A stretch of 64,000 nt of DNA from SZUA-36 sp963753105 (GCA_963753105.1 CAVWBD010000001.1:124001-188000); one strand, 5' to 3'. Counted from the stretch's first letter, positions 17,280-27,494 are shown. Notes: generated by a model not told the origin, from the sequence alone. Made by a program: numbers and translations.

Positions 17280-18572
17280 TGTGAACCAACGTTTATCTCC
17301 GGCATCCGTGTAGGTGTACCAATAGCCGACAGCCCTATTTCGTTCTTCGAGGATTTGTAATGAAAAGCCTTGACCGTTTGTATCGGGGTTGTACCAGGAA
17401 CCGGTGAACCGACTGTCCAACTGCGGATTCAGTTCGGGCAAGACCCAGGATACCAACAGGGCATCAACGTCCGCACCGCTATGGTCAAAGTTATCTGCCG
17501 TGGTAACCACTACCAGGTCCAGCTCAGGTACAACAAAGATAACCTGGCTACCCCAACCAGATGCAAAATAGATATTCCAGCTACGGCCAAGCGGATCGCC
17601 AATCGTTGCTATCCACCATTGATAACCATGCCCCCAACCAGGTTCCGGGAAAAATGTTGAGTTTCCAGAATGGCTGTACTTGGTCCACGAGGCATCTATC
17701 CATGACCGGTCCAGGATTTGCTGACCGTTGTATGAGCCACCGTTAAGATATAACTCACCAATCTTTAGCATGTCGCGTGCAGTAAGCCACAGGGAGAACC
17801 CAAGCGATGCATCCTGATCGGGATTGGGCCAATCCGTAAGCCCGTAACCCAATCCGTCTTCACTGTAGACTTCCCAGTGCACATTGCTTATTCCCAGGGG
17901 AGTGAACAGTTCCTGCATCGCAAACTCTTCTGGTCCCATCCCGGTTGAAACCCTCAGTAATCGGCTCATCGTGGTAGACGCACCCGAGCTGTATGAGAAT
18001 TTTTCCCCGGGTTCCGCATCCATCGGCCGGGTCAGGAAATACCTGTACCAGTCGTCCGATTCAACCATTTGGCGAACCGGGTTCAGGGGATCGCGGTAAT
18101 CCCGAGAATCCTCGTCCCACTGCACACCATGTCTTTGCTGCAATATTTGCTCGACCGTTATATTAGCCTTGTCCCGGTAAACCGGTTGTGACATGTCATA
18201 AAGACCGGAGAAAAAGTAATCCAGCGGCTGATCCAGCTGGATTTTTCCTTGCCGGTGGGCGATACCGACCAAGGCGGAACCAATGCTCTTTGTGACAGAC
18301 TGGACCTGGTGTAGTTGTTCGGCATTCGAGCCCCGAAAATAATCTTCGTAAATGATTTCACCGTGTTGGGAAATAACCACGGCCTTAAGGTTGCCATAAC
18401 TACCTTGTTCAATGGCTTCTCTCATACCATCAAACGTTTGAGCTGCCAGCGCGGGTGCCAAGAACAACCCGGCCAGTGTAAGGACACCAGTCAATAGCCT
18501 GGCCCTTAGCTTTGCCCTGGCAGCGGCAGTCCTTTTGAGTATGTTTTCTGGAAAAGCGTTCATTTGTATCAC
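17055..18572 (-). CDS. secreted serine hydrolase, beta-lactamase/class C PBP fold with extra C-terminal domain
   Basis: 505 residues with a signal peptide to about residue 44. The nucleophile motif SVTK (Ser92, Lys95) and a Tyr motif, YSSGA near 190, define the serine beta-lactamase-like family, which includes esterases and D-aminopeptidases. A C-terminal region of about 110 residues (GSWYNPDTNGQGFSLQI, GYWYTYTDAGDKRWFTLSG) is an accessory beta-rich domain seen in secreted gammaproteobacterial proteins. The gene lies downstream of the sigma/FecR/TonB-receptor group on the same strand, about 95 bases after the receptor, so it may act on a ligand of that receptor. True beta-lactamase activity is unlikely. 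Confidence 0.82.
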   Translation of the reverse strand: MIQMNAFPENILKRTAAARAKLRARLLTGVLTLAGLFLAPALAAQTFDGMREAIEQGSYGNLKAVVISQHGEIIYEDYFRGSNAEQLHQVQSVTKSIGSALVGIAHRQGKIQLDQPLDYFFSGLYDMSQPVYRDKANITVEQILQQRHGVQWDEDSRDYRDPLNPVRQMVESDDWYRYFLTRPMDAEPGEKFSYSSGASTTMSRLLRVSTGMGPEEFAMQELFTPLGISNVHWEVYSEDGLGYGLTDWPNPDQDASLGFSLWLTARDMLKIGELYLNGGSYNGQQILDRSWIDASWTKYSHSGNSTFFPEPGWGHGYQWWIATIGDPLGRSWNIYFASGWGSQVIFVVPELDLVVVTTADNFDHSGADVDALLVSWVLPELNPQLDSRFTGSWYNPDTNGQGFSLQILEERNRAVGYWYTYTDAGDKRWFTLSGRLENGIGTVNIREASGGVFLQDDPVTMHDWGTATLRATDCNHLDIDVESGEVTTTIPLTRLTGVCYTPPQE

Positions 18573-18666
18573 CTCGTGTTAATCAAAGACCCTTTTTTCG
18601 GGTCAAATTACCCTGACGCGGTCTTCGCGCGACCACGCTATTGCAGAATTGGTCGTGTCTTTTTGC

Positions 18667-21012
18667 CTAACCCGCTCCCGGCCCGAATGTCCACACAAAC
18701 CCGAATGACGGGAAGAAAGGCATGTAAGCGTCAAAGTTTGGGGTAACCGATACCGTGGGCTGAACAGTCAGGTTGTGACCCGCCACGCAGCACTGGTTCT
18801 CGGTGTTGAACAGGTTGAATATTTCGAAGTAGTAATGGAATGAACCTCTATCGAGTTCGACCGTCCTGGATAACCGCGCGTCCACGCGAAAATAGTCGTC
18901 GTAGTTATCCTGATTGAGCTGCGACAGGTCGCCATCGATTCCAAGCAGTGCACCACCGGCATCGAGTATCGGGGTCACGAGCAAGGGCGTCTGTGGCCAG
19001 CCACTATGAAACCGTCCGACCAGGCTCAAAGTCCATTTTTTGCCGCGCCAGCTCAGATTGCCGGTCAGCGCGTGACGCTGATCCCAGCTGCGGGGTACTT
19101 CGACCCCCTCGATAAGGTCTACGGCTCTTGACCAGGTATAGTTCAGCCACCAGTCAAATCGATCTGCCTGACGATTACGCAAGGTGATTTCCACACCCTT
19201 TGATTCGGCGCTCATCGGTTCGATTCGAACCCGGTCGAAATCACTCTCGGGAGCGTAGTCAAAAGTATCCAGTAAATTCTCAAATCGTGGTCTGAGATCG
19301 CTATAGCGTTTTTGGTAGATGTCTACCTGCAGATCGAGATTGGATTCAAAATGTTGCCGGATCCCGGCCACCAGGTGCCGTGCCTGGGCGGCGGGGAAAT
19401 AATGGCTGACACCATCCTCGACCTGCAGTTCCTGGATACCCTGCGGCTGAAAATAGTGTCCCCAGCCGAATCGCAAATCCGTTTGTTCACCAAGTTGGAA
19501 CAATACGTTTACCCGCGGGCTCAGTTGTGTATCATCCGTGGAATTTGTGTAAGTCTGCTTGTCCCAGCGCAAACCGGCTTCCCAGGTTGAGTTTGCCGTG
19601 GGCTGGAATCGGTAACGCAGATAAGCACCAAACTCGTGACCTTTGCTCGAGGTAACGAGATTCCTTTGGATCTCCAGGGGCAGACCTCCGTTGAAGAAAT
19701 CCGATTGGCGTACAGAGTCAATTCCGTAATCAAAATCGGCGTCAAGGTGCCGATACCGCAGACCGAGCATCCACAACTGTGCCTCACTCACGCGCAGGCT
19801 TAAATCACTTTGCAGGCCACTGACCCTGACATCACGATCAAAGCGACGGTCTATGTTTTCAGATGGCAGGTTTCTCGACTCGCCTGCATCCCTGCTTTTA
19901 GTTGTTCCCGTTGAAAGGATATTTATCCAGTGCAGCCGTTCATTCGGTTCCACATCGAGAGTCACCCAGGTGTATTGCAGCGAATTGTCACTTTGTCCCT
20001 GTTCGCCTTCATCAGGATTGGCGTATTCCACACTATCCGAAGCGAAAAGCACGTGTGCGTCAACGCTGGTCGAATCCGAGATTGAATAGCCCACCTTTGC
20101 AAACACGTCACTGTAACGCGGCGTAAATTCCTCGCTCCCCACTGCTGCCGCATCAGCTATCAGGTCAAGGTAGCCACGCCGCGCCGCGAACTGGTAAGCT
20201 CCACGATCACTCCAGGCCCCGGCGCCACGGATGAAGGCATTGACAAAGCTGACACCCGTTTCAAACACCGGCTGCGCGCTTGACCAGTCGCTTGAGATGT
20301 CGATTACGCCACTCATATGATTACCGTAGTCAGCGGTAAATCCGCCAGATAAAACACTGACATTTTCAATGATGCCCGGGTCGACAATGCTCAGCGGGCT
20401 GAACAGGTTACGCATGTGGTATGGCTCAAATAGCTCCAGTCCATCGAGCACCACCTTGTTTTCATCATGGGCACCACCACGCAGATGAAACGGCGCAGAA
20501 AAATCAGTAGCGGCAGCTCCCGGCAGTCGATGAAAGGCCCGAAATACATCGTCTGCAATATGCGGAAGCACCTGAATGTCCTCACCGCTCAAAAACTGAC
20601 CACTGCTTGCACGATGGTCGTATAACTCGTATCGGCTGGCGACGATTTTCACTTCGTCGATTCTGGGTATGAAACGTGGTTCCGGCGCAGACGATGACCC
20701 GTCAACCTCGGCTCCTGCCACCAGGGATTGCGCTTGCGGCTGACCTTTTACGATTAACCATTGACCGTGCGGATCCTTTTCCAGCACCAGTGAATAAACT
20801 GATAGTACTTCGCGGAGGCCTTCCACGGAATCCGTCACCGACGGTGTTTCTCGCACACGCATCCAGGGTCTGACCAGTCTGTTCGAATAGGTAATTTCAA
20901 CCCCGTCCTGGCGCACGGATTCGATTGCATCAATCAATGACATGCGATCGTTAATATCCGCAGCAAAGGTGCCGGTACTTGCCAGCAACATGGCGATAAT
21001 CATGAGCTTCAT
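18667..21012 (-). CDS. TonB-dependent receptor with N-terminal signalling (STN) domain
   Basis: About 781 residues from the ATG at 21012, just after the fecR-like stop; the longer 790-residue frame overlaps fecR. A signal peptide is followed by an STN-like domain (about residues 20-90, LIDAIESVRQDGVEITYS), a plug (GEDIQVLPHIADDVFRAFHRLPG; GGFTADYGNHMSGVIDI) and a C-terminal 22-strand barrel ending in an aromatic residue region. It imports a scarce ligand across the outer membrane using TonB energy. The STN domain and adjoining FecR/sigma genes indicate cell-surface signalling. The substrate is unknown; nothing nearby points to siderophore use. Confidence 0.88.
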   Translation of the reverse strand: MKLMIIAMLLASTGTFAADINDRMSLIDAIESVRQDGVEITYSNRLVRPWMRVRETPSVTDSVEGLREVLSVYSLVLEKDPHGQWLIVKGQPQAQSLVAGAEVDGSSSAPEPRFIPRIDEVKIVASRYELYDHRASSGQFLSGEDIQVLPHIADDVFRAFHRLPGAAATDFSAPFHLRGGAHDENKVVLDGLELFEPYHMRNLFSPLSIVDPGIIENVSVLSGGFTADYGNHMSGVIDISSDWSSAQPVFETGVSFVNAFIRGAGAWSDRGAYQFAARRGYLDLIADAAAVGSEEFTPRYSDVFAKVGYSISDSTSVDAHVLFASDSVEYANPDEGEQGQSDNSLQYTWVTLDVEPNERLHWINILSTGTTKSRDAGESRNLPSENIDRRFDRDVRVSGLQSDLSLRVSEAQLWMLGLRYRHLDADFDYGIDSVRQSDFFNGGLPLEIQRNLVTSSKGHEFGAYLRYRFQPTANSTWEAGLRWDKQTYTNSTDDTQLSPRVNVLFQLGEQTDLRFGWGHYFQPQGIQELQVEDGVSHYFPAAQARHLVAGIRQHFESNLDLQVDIYQKRYSDLRPRFENLLDTFDYAPESDFDRVRIEPMSAESKGVEITLRNRQADRFDWWLNYTWSRAVDLIEGVEVPRSWDQRHALTGNLSWRGKKWTLSLVGRFHSGWPQTPLLVTPILDAGGALLGIDGDLSQLNQDNYDDYFRVDARLSRTVELDRGSFHYYFEIFNLFNTENQCCVAGHNLTVQPTVSVTPNFDAYMPFFPSFGFVWTFGPGAG

Positions 21013-21020
21013 AGCGGGTT

Positions 21021-22022
21021 TCACTTGACCTTGACCCACAGGCGGTCATTTGAAATGCGATGTTCAAATGGCGCGACCTGTTTCACAAGCAACAGGCTCT
21101 CGTCCAGGTTGGTACCGGCGATTGAGCCCTTCAGCAACGCCGCCCCGGCATTAGACCGGGAAACCTCGTCGTCCCAGACCAGTACCAATCCACGTTCACG
21201 TGCATACCACTCCAGGTATTGCTCCAATGATGCGCCCTGGATATCAAATTCGGGGGCGACAGTCTCGATCCAGTCCCAGGCCGGATCGTCATGCCGCAAC
21301 GGGCGTTCTCCGCTCTCGCCCGTGGTGGCCAGCTCGATGTAACTGCCCTTGTTGACGGACAGGCTCTGCTGTCCGGGCTGCGTGACTTCGACCAGACCCT
21401 GCCGCACACCGACAACCAGCATCATCCCCGATACCCTGACCTGGAATTGTGTACCGATATCCTGTGCTGTTCCCAGCGGCGTCGACACCAGAATGGGTGC
21501 TTCCCCTGCAGCAAATGCCGTGTCGATGTAGACGGCACCGGATTCCAATGAGACACGGTCCGGTGAATGCACGACGACATGGCTTTCGGTATCGATACGC
21601 AACGACTGTCCGCCAGACATGCGCAGTGCAATTCGACCGTTCTCTCCCGTCGTGATCGACGAGTTGGCGCCGATGACACTGCCTTTACCGGCGACCTCAT
21701 CAGCGATCATTACTTCACCCAGTACCCGGTCGACACTCGCCAATGAATTAGCGGATGGGCCAAAGGACGGGTTCCAGAATACGAATGCTGTAACCGCGGC
21801 CACCACAATACTTGCTGCCATTGCGATGGTACGAAAACGACTTGGACGGCCTTCAACACGCTGCTCCGCCACCGCCTGCTGCCAATGCTCCCGGACTTTT
21901 TGCCGGGATCGTTCGAATCGCTCATCCGGCACTGCTTCGCGTGCTCCAACGAGCTTTATCAATTGCCCGATATCGTCCATTTCAGGGGTTCCACTGTCAC
22001 CATTTTCGTTTTGTTTATTCAT
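21021..22022 (-). CDS. FecR-like anti-sigma / signal transducer
   Basis: About 333 residues from the ATG at 22022. Its ribosome site (AGTAGGACG) overlaps the sigma-factor stop; longer in-frame starts up to 22082 lie inside that gene. There is a cytoplasmic N-terminal segment, one membrane helix near residues 65-85 (FRTIAMAASIVVAAVTAFVFW), then a periplasmic FecR domain (TPLGTAQDIGTQFQVRVSG). The C-terminal 80 residues include FDIQGASLEQYLEWYARERGL, resembling an STN-like module. It probably relays receptor occupancy to the ECF sigma factor. Confidence 0.85.
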   Translation of the reverse strand: MNKQNENGDSGTPEMDDIGQLIKLVGAREAVPDERFERSRQKVREHWQQAVAEQRVEGRPSRFRTIAMAASIVVAAVTAFVFWNPSFGPSANSLASVDRVLGEVMIADEVAGKGSVIGANSSITTGENGRIALRMSGGQSLRIDTESHVVVHSPDRVSLESGAVYIDTAFAAGEAPILVSTPLGTAQDIGTQFQVRVSGMMLVVGVRQGLVEVTQPGQQSLSVNKGSYIELATTGESGERPLRHDDPAWDWIETVAPEFDIQGASLEQYLEWYARERGLVLVWDDEVSRSNAGAALLKGSIAGTNLDESLLLVKQVAPFEHRISNDRLWVKVK

Positions 22023-22026
22023 CGTC

Positions 22027-22656
22027 CTACTCAAGCACTGCTGAAAGACGGCTGTTGCCGTCGCGGTGTTGCTCATCATCAATCAGGGACTCGAAACAAT
22101 CCCGGAATGCTCCCCTTGCCCGGGTGAGGATCGATTCGGTCGCTTTTTCCGACTTGCCAATGCGGCCAGCAATTTCCCGAACCGAGAAACCGTGAACGTA
22201 CTTGCACTCGAGTGAATCAGCATACAGTGCAGGAAGATGATCCAGGGCTACCTGTACCAGGCGGCCCAGTTCGGCCTTGTAGGCTGCAACGCCTGGATCA
22301 TCAGAAGTTGCTGACAACAGGGATTCCAGTGCGGCACACACCGACGGATCATCCTCCGTCAACTGTGCCGAACCCTGTGCATACCCACGCGCTTTGCGTT
22401 GCCTGGAGATTTCATGCCGGCAAAAAGTGCATAGCCATGAAAACAGGGGCGCCTCACCACGGTAGGTAGACATTTTTGATATTGCCTGGCAAAGGACGAC
22501 CTGGGCGGTGTCCTCGGCGAGGTTGTGGTCATTGTCCAGCCGCGCGAGTGCGAAACGATAGATACGGGGGAAATAGCCGTTGAAAAACACGTCAAATGAC
22601 CGACTGTCTCCCTGCATGAGACGTGCTGCCAGTTTCCTATCTGCATTTTCCCGCAT
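22027..22656 (-). CDS. ECF (sigma-70 family) RNA polymerase sigma factor
   Basis: 209 residues. Region 2 is visible at about residues 20-90 (FNGYFPRIYRFALARLDNDHNLAEDTAQVV), and region 4 at 140-190 (LPALYADSLECKYVHGFSVREIAGRIGKSEKATESILTRAR). It is the first gene of the sigma/FecR/TonB-receptor group, tightly linked to the FecR-like gene. It should drive the receptor operon once released. Confidence 0.9.
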   Translation of the reverse strand: MRENADRKLAARLMQGDSRSFDVFFNGYFPRIYRFALARLDNDHNLAEDTAQVVLCQAISKMSTYRGEAPLFSWLCTFCRHEISRQRKARGYAQGSAQLTEDDPSVCAALESLLSATSDDPGVAAYKAELGRLVQVALDHLPALYADSLECKYVHGFSVREIAGRIGKSEKATESILTRARGAFRDCFESLIDDEQHRDGNSRLSAVLE

Positions 22657-22880
22657 TTTTCACCAGGCCCAAAGCCGTTCTATGCCTGTAAGAGGCACCC
22701 AGGCCCTTAAATCCTTCGCGTTCTATGTAACTCCCTGCAAAAGCCTGGCAGGCACGACCCTGACAATTCTATCAAACTGACATTTCACCTCCACGGGCCG
22801 GAAGTCAGGATTGGCGGTTGCTGCTCCACTGGGATAAGCTTTTGCTTCGATCAGGGAAAATGAGCGTATCTTGAGACGTA

Positions 22881-24680
22881 ATGGCCAGGAAAACTCAAAT
22901 CGGAATTCTGTTGGCACTGTTCATACTGGGCGGTTGCGGAGAACCACCGGCCAGCAACATCGGGACGCCGCTCAAAGTCTACCGTCATGCCATGGATGGT
23001 GCGCCCGGCTCGCTGGACCCGGCACAGGCTGCATCCATCTACGCCAATTTCATCGTGCTGAACCTGTACGACACCCTGTACCGCTACAAGTACCTGGCCC
23101 GCCCTTACCAGTTGCAGCCCAACCTGGCATCCGCCATGCCGGAAGTCTCCGAAGACGGTTTGCGCATTACTATCCCCATCAAGCAGGGTGCACATTTTAT
23201 TGATGACCCTGTATTCGCCGGTGGTCTTGGCAGGGAACTCAAGGCACGGGATTTTGTTTATTCCATAAAACGTCATTTCGACCCCGCCACACGGGCCCAG
23301 GGTGCTTGGCTGTGGCAGCAGCGAATCGTTGGCCTGGATGACTGGAAAGCACAAGGTTCCGACTACGATGTGGAAGTGGCGGGACTGCGCGCGCTGGACG
23401 ACTACACGATACAGATCACGCTCACCAGGCCATTCCCGCAGTTGATCCACACTTTGACACAAGGCTACGCGGCGGTGGTGCCCAGGGAAGTTGTCGAACA
23501 CTACGGACAACAATTTTCAAGTCACCCGGTTGGCTCCGGCCCATTCATGCTGTCCCGCCGTGACAGCGCCCGTGCGATACTTGAGCGGAACCCGGCTTTT
23601 CGCACCGAACCCTTTGACCTGGCCGGGGAAGGCTATAACGAGGCCAGCCAGTCGGGGCTTGGCCTGGAGTCATTGCAAGGCCGGGTGCCGCCATTCGTCG
23701 ATCGCCTGGAATTCGAGTTCATCACCGAGGACGCAGCTCGCTGGAATGCGTTCTCAGCCGGTGAAGTGCATTTCATCAAGGTGCCGGTCAGCCAGTTTGA
23801 CAGCGTTTTGAGCCAGCGTGACCCGGTCACGCTTAATCCGCAATTTGCCGCCAGCTACCATTTTGCAGCCGTCCCCGACGCCGGTTTCATCTACACCAAT
23901 TTCAACATGGGCGATGAACGTATCGGTTATCACCCCGACCCGGACCAGGATCAACGCAACCGCGCCCTGCGTTGTGCAATGGTCAGGGCTTTCGACTGGG
24001 AAAAACGTAACGAGATATTCTTCTACGATATCGGGCGGGTTTTTCCGGGCATTATCCCACCCACCGTGCCCGAATATGACCCCCACGGGGATACGGCCTA
24101 TATCCAACGCGACCTGCAAGGTGCGATCGACCTGTTACGGGCCAACGGCTGGAACCCCGACACATTGCCAACACTGGAATACGGTTTTCCCAACAGCGTG
24201 ACCGAGAGACAGATTTTCGAGCAATTCCGTAGCTTCATGATGCAGATCGGCTACCCGCCGGAGAAAATACGCCCGGTGGTCTTTGCCACTTACGGCGATT
24301 ACCAGCGGGCCTACTCCCAGGGCAAGATCACCCTGATCAACAGCAGTTGGACGATGGACTACCCGGATGCAGAGAACGTCATGCAACTGTATTACGGTCC
24401 CAATGCTGCACCGGGTTCCAATTCCGCGAACTACAACAACCCCGAATATGACCGCCTGTACGAGAGCGCTGCTGCCATGGCCGAATCACCGCAGCGCACC
24501 CGGATTTACCAGGAGATGAACCGGTTGCTGATGGAAGACTGCGTGGGGTTTACCGGTATATCCAGGACCCTGCTTTTCCTGTGGGATAAAAAGGCCATCA
24601 TGCAGCCGGACCGTTCATTTGTCGGCGGATACTTCACGCGTTTCGTGGAAATGGCAGAAGAGACAAGCCCATCACGATGA
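22881..24680 (+). CDS. peptide/oligopeptide ABC transporter substrate-binding lipoprotein (DppA/OppA family)
   Basis: 599 residues. The lipobox is LFILGGCG, so it is lipid-anchored in the periplasm. SBP family 5 signature regions include GSLDPAQAASIYANFIVLNLYDTLYRY near residue 50 and SSHPVGSGPFML near 215. It captures peptides or similar solutes for the permeases that follow. Its stop overlaps the next start (ATGA), the first of four such overlaps. The divergent 225-base gap to the sigma factor holds its promoter. Confidence 0.9.
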   Translation: MARKTQIGILLALFILGGCGEPPASNIGTPLKVYRHAMDGAPGSLDPAQAASIYANFIVLNLYDTLYRYKYLARPYQLQPNLASAMPEVSEDGLRITIPIKQGAHFIDDPVFAGGLGRELKARDFVYSIKRHFDPATRAQGAWLWQQRIVGLDDWKAQGSDYDVEVAGLRALDDYTIQITLTRPFPQLIHTLTQGYAAVVPREVVEHYGQQFSSHPVGSGPFMLSRRDSARAILERNPAFRTEPFDLAGEGYNEASQSGLGLESLQGRVPPFVDRLEFEFITEDAARWNAFSAGEVHFIKVPVSQFDSVLSQRDPVTLNPQFAASYHFAAVPDAGFIYTNFNMGDERIGYHPDPDQDQRNRALRCAMVRAFDWEKRNEIFFYDIGRVFPGIIPPTVPEYDPHGDTAYIQRDLQGAIDLLRANGWNPDTLPTLEYGFPNSVTERQIFEQFRSFMMQIGYPPEKIRPVVFATYGDYQRAYSQGKITLINSSWTMDYPDAENVMQLYYGPNAAPGSNSANYNNPEYDRLYESAAAMAESPQRTRIYQEMNRLLMEDCVGFTGISRTLLFLWDKKAIMQPDRSFVGGYFTRFVEMAEETSPSR

Positions 24681-25627
24681 AAAGCGCCTACCTCGTCCGC
24701 AGATTGCTCTACGGTATTCCGCTGGTACTCGGGGTGACCTTTATCAGCTTTTTGTTGATGGTTTATTTTGGCCCGGACAAGACCTATGAATTGCTGGGCA
24801 AAAACCCGACCACTGAACAGATCGCCGAGGTGCGGCAAGCACTGGGCTACGACCAGCCATTCCTGCTGCGCTACGCTGATTATTTAAGGGAATTGGCCAC
24901 CTTCGACCTCGGCCTGTCGGATTCCAGTGGTGAGCCGGTCGCAGACATCCTGCTGCGCACGCTGCCGGTATCAATCGCACTGGTCGTGCCCGGGTTTGTG
25001 CTGGGTAATATTTTTGGCCTGGCACTCGGCCTGCTGGCCGCATGGCATCGCGGCAAGTGGCTGGACCGGCTGGTCATGGGCGCCTCGGTGGTTGGCATGA
25101 GCATCAGCTTCCTGGTGATTATCATCGGCTTGCAGATTGTCTTGTGTACACCCTACGGATTAAACCTGTTTCCCGTGCGTGGCTGGCAGGTATTCGACCT
25201 GGCATCGTATGCCTATTACGTGACGGTCCCCACGTTGGCCATGGTAATGGTGACACTGGGTTACAACACGCGGTTTTACCGCGCAGTCATGGCCGATGAA
25301 CTGGAACGGGAGCATATCCGTGCTGCCCGGGCATACGGCGCCGGACCAGCGGAATTGCTGTTCAGGCATGCACTGAAAAACAGCCTGATACCGGTGCTGA
25401 CCCGTATCATGTTTTCCATACCCTTTGTCATCATTTCGGGCAGCCTGTTGCTGGAAAGCTACTTTGGTATACCGGGTATCGGCCTGGTCACCTTCAACGC
25501 GATCACCTCCGGTGACCAGCCCATACTGAAAGCAGTGGTTGGTTTGACCGGTGTGCTGTTCGTGCTGGCACTGACCATCAACGACCTGCTCTACAGCCTG
25601 GTCGACCCGCGGGTGGCAAAGCCATGA
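24677..25627 (+). CDS. peptide ABC transporter permease, DppB type
   Basis: 316 residues with six hydrophobic segments. The EAA-like loop near residue 205 reads EREHIRAARAYGAGPAELLFRHALKNSLIPV. The N-terminal RRLLYGIPLVLGVTFISFLL is typical of DppB/OppB. It forms the inner-membrane channel with the next gene and overlaps both neighbours by four bases. Confidence 0.93.
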   Translation: MKSAYLVRRLLYGIPLVLGVTFISFLLMVYFGPDKTYELLGKNPTTEQIAEVRQALGYDQPFLLRYADYLRELATFDLGLSDSSGEPVADILLRTLPVSIALVVPGFVLGNIFGLALGLLAAWHRGKWLDRLVMGASVVGMSISFLVIIIGLQIVLCTPYGLNLFPVRGWQVFDLASYAYYVTVPTLAMVMVTLGYNTRFYRAVMADELEREHIRAARAYGAGPAELLFRHALKNSLIPVLTRIMFSIPFVIISGSLLLESYFGIPGIGLVTFNAITSGDQPILKAVVGLTGVLFVLALTINDLLYSLVDPRVAKP

Positions 25628-26529
25628 TGAGCGGGAAAACAGGCAGTGGGGCAGTAGCAGACATACCGGGTCAGCCAATCTCATCAGCGGCCCAGGACGG
25701 GGCATGGCAGCGCCTGGCATCCGACCGCTCTGCAATGGCCGGCCTGGCAGTGGTGTTGGTGTTTTTCATCATCGCCTTGTGTGTCTGGAGTGGTCTGCTT
25801 GGCCAGGGCTGGTCAGAGGTCAGCGGCAATCGCTGGGAAAGTATCAGCACCCGGCACTGGTTTGGCACCAACCTTTTGGGACAGGACATCCTGCAGCGCA
25901 CATTGTTTGGCACAGCAACCGCGTTTGAGGTCGGACTGCTCGTGACCGTTTGCTCCACCATACTGGGCGCCATATTCGGGGCCCTGTCAGGCTGGTTCAG
26001 CCACAGTTGGCTGGATGAAATCATCCTGTGGCTTGAAGGTGTACTGGATGCCATCCCGTTTTATTTGTTTGCCGCAGCCATTGCATTTGCCCTGCAGGGC
26101 AAGCCCTGGGCCATGCACCTGGCCATGATCATAACGTTCTGGACAACCACGGCCCGTATCATCCGTGGTGAAGTCATACGCATCAAGCAACGTGAATACG
26201 TGGAAGCCGCGCGTGCCATCGGTTTGCCGGGCCTGGTCACCGTATTCCGCCACGTGCTGCCAAATACCTTCCACCTGTTGCTGGTACAGGCGACCATCGT
26301 GTTCGTGGCCGCGATCAATACCGAGGTGATACTGAGCTTTCTGGGTCTCGGTATCCAGGACGGGGTCAGCTGGGGCCTAATGCTCGCAGAAAGCTCCCAG
26401 GAGGTGCTGGCGGGCCATTTTGGCAACTTCATCGCGGCGGGTGGCTCCCTGTTCATGCTGCTGATGGGCTTCAACCTGCTGGCCGATGCACTGCAGGACG
26501 CGCTGGACACACGCAGGGCGGGCATATGA
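25624..26529 (+). CDS. peptide ABC transporter permease, DppC type
   Basis: 301 residues. N-terminal region about residues 1-45, then DppC features: GTNLLGQDILQRTLFGTATAFEVG, and the EAA loop REYVEAARAIGLPGLVTVFRHVLPNTFHLLLVQ near 200. There are six membrane segments. It pairs with the DppB-type permease in the same operon. Confidence 0.93.
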   Translation: MMSGKTGSGAVADIPGQPISSAAQDGAWQRLASDRSAMAGLAVVLVFFIIALCVWSGLLGQGWSEVSGNRWESISTRHWFGTNLLGQDILQRTLFGTATAFEVGLLVTVCSTILGAIFGALSGWFSHSWLDEIILWLEGVLDAIPFYLFAAAIAFALQGKPWAMHLAMIITFWTTTARIIRGEVIRIKQREYVEAARAIGLPGLVTVFRHVLPNTFHLLLVQATIVFVAAINTEVILSFLGLGIQDGVSWGLMLAESSQEVLAGHFGNFIAAGGSLFMLLMGFNLLADALQDALDTRRAGI

Positions 26530-27494
26530 TCACGCCCGCGCTCAAAGTAAACGAACTCAGTGTCCACATGGGTAGCGGTGCGGCTCAAAGACAGGTGGTG
26601 GACCGTGTCAGCTTCAGCATCCAGCCGGGATCAGCAACCGGGCTTGTGGGTGAATCCGGTTGCGGCAAAACCATGACTGCCCTGGCCATACTCGGGCTGC
26701 TACCAGCAAGTGCGACTGTCAGTTGCACCGGCATTGAACTCAACGGCAAAGACATTTCCGGCCTGGCTAACAAGCAAAGACGGGCTGTGCTGGGTCGTGA
26801 CATCGCGATGGTATTCCAGCAGCCAGGCACGGCCCTGGACCCCGTGTTCAGGCTGGGCTGGCAAATCGGGGCCGTGTACCGGCGCCACAACCGGGCTGAC
26901 CGGGCGCAAACCCGGCAGGCCGTGCTGGACTCACTGCGCAGTGTCGGCTTCAGCCGGCCACAGGAGATTGCAACCGCCTACCCCCACCAGTTATCCGGTG
27001 GTATGCGGCAACTGGCCATGATCGCTATGGCGACGATCTGCAAACCAGCCGTGATTATCGCGGATGAACCAACCACGGCACTGGACGCCAGCATCCGGAC
27101 CCTGGTCCTGCAACAACTGGAGAAACTGCGCAAAAAACACAACACTGCGTTGCTGTTGATCAGCCATGACATGACGGTGGTGCGGCAAAGCTGTGACGAC
27201 GTGCTGGTCATGTATTGCGGCCGGGTGCTGGAGCGAGCGCACTGTAACGACCTGTTTACCCACGCCCGGCACCCCTACAGCGCCGGTTTACTGGCCTGTA
27301 TACCCTCGCTCGACGTACAGGGACCAGCGGCGATCCAGGCGATTCCAGGCCAGGTGCCTGCTATGGGTCAGCTGCCACCGGGCTGTCATTTTGCCCCCCG
27401 CTGTTCCCGCGCTGATCAACAGTGTCTTGAATCAGTACCGCAACTCGAGGCTGAGCACAGCCACTGCGCAGCCTGTTTCCGGCCCCTGTCATGA
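26526..27494 (+). CDS. peptide ABC transporter ATPase, DppD type
   Basis: 322 residues. Walker A is GESGCGKT near residue 41, the signature is QLSGGMRQL and Walker B is AVIIADEPTTALD. The C-terminal oligopeptide-transporter extension contains the cysteine cluster GCHFAPRCSRADQQC typical of DppD/OppD, proposed to bind an Fe-S cluster in this family. It is the first of the two ATPases of the complex. Confidence 0.93.
   Translation: MITPALKVNELSVHMGSGAAQRQVVDRVSFSIQPGSATGLVGESGCGKTMTALAILGLLPASATVSCTGIELNGKDISGLANKQRRAVLGRDIAMVFQQPGTALDPVFRLGWQIGAVYRRHNRADRAQTRQAVLDSLRSVGFSRPQEIATAYPHQLSGGMRQLAMIAMATICKPAVIIADEPTTALDASIRTLVLQQLEKLRKKHNTALLLISHDMTVVRQSCDDVLVMYCGRVLERAHCNDLFTHARHPYSAGLLACIPSLDVQGPAAIQAIPGQVPAMGQLPPGCHFAPRCSRADQQCLESVPQLEAEHSHCAACFRPLS

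Noticed and set aside
17055..18572. True beta-lactamase resistance gene
   Set aside because: SVTK and YSS motifs define the broad serine hydrolase family, but the accessory domain and the operon context are those of an environmental hydrolase; no KTG-type evidence was secured.
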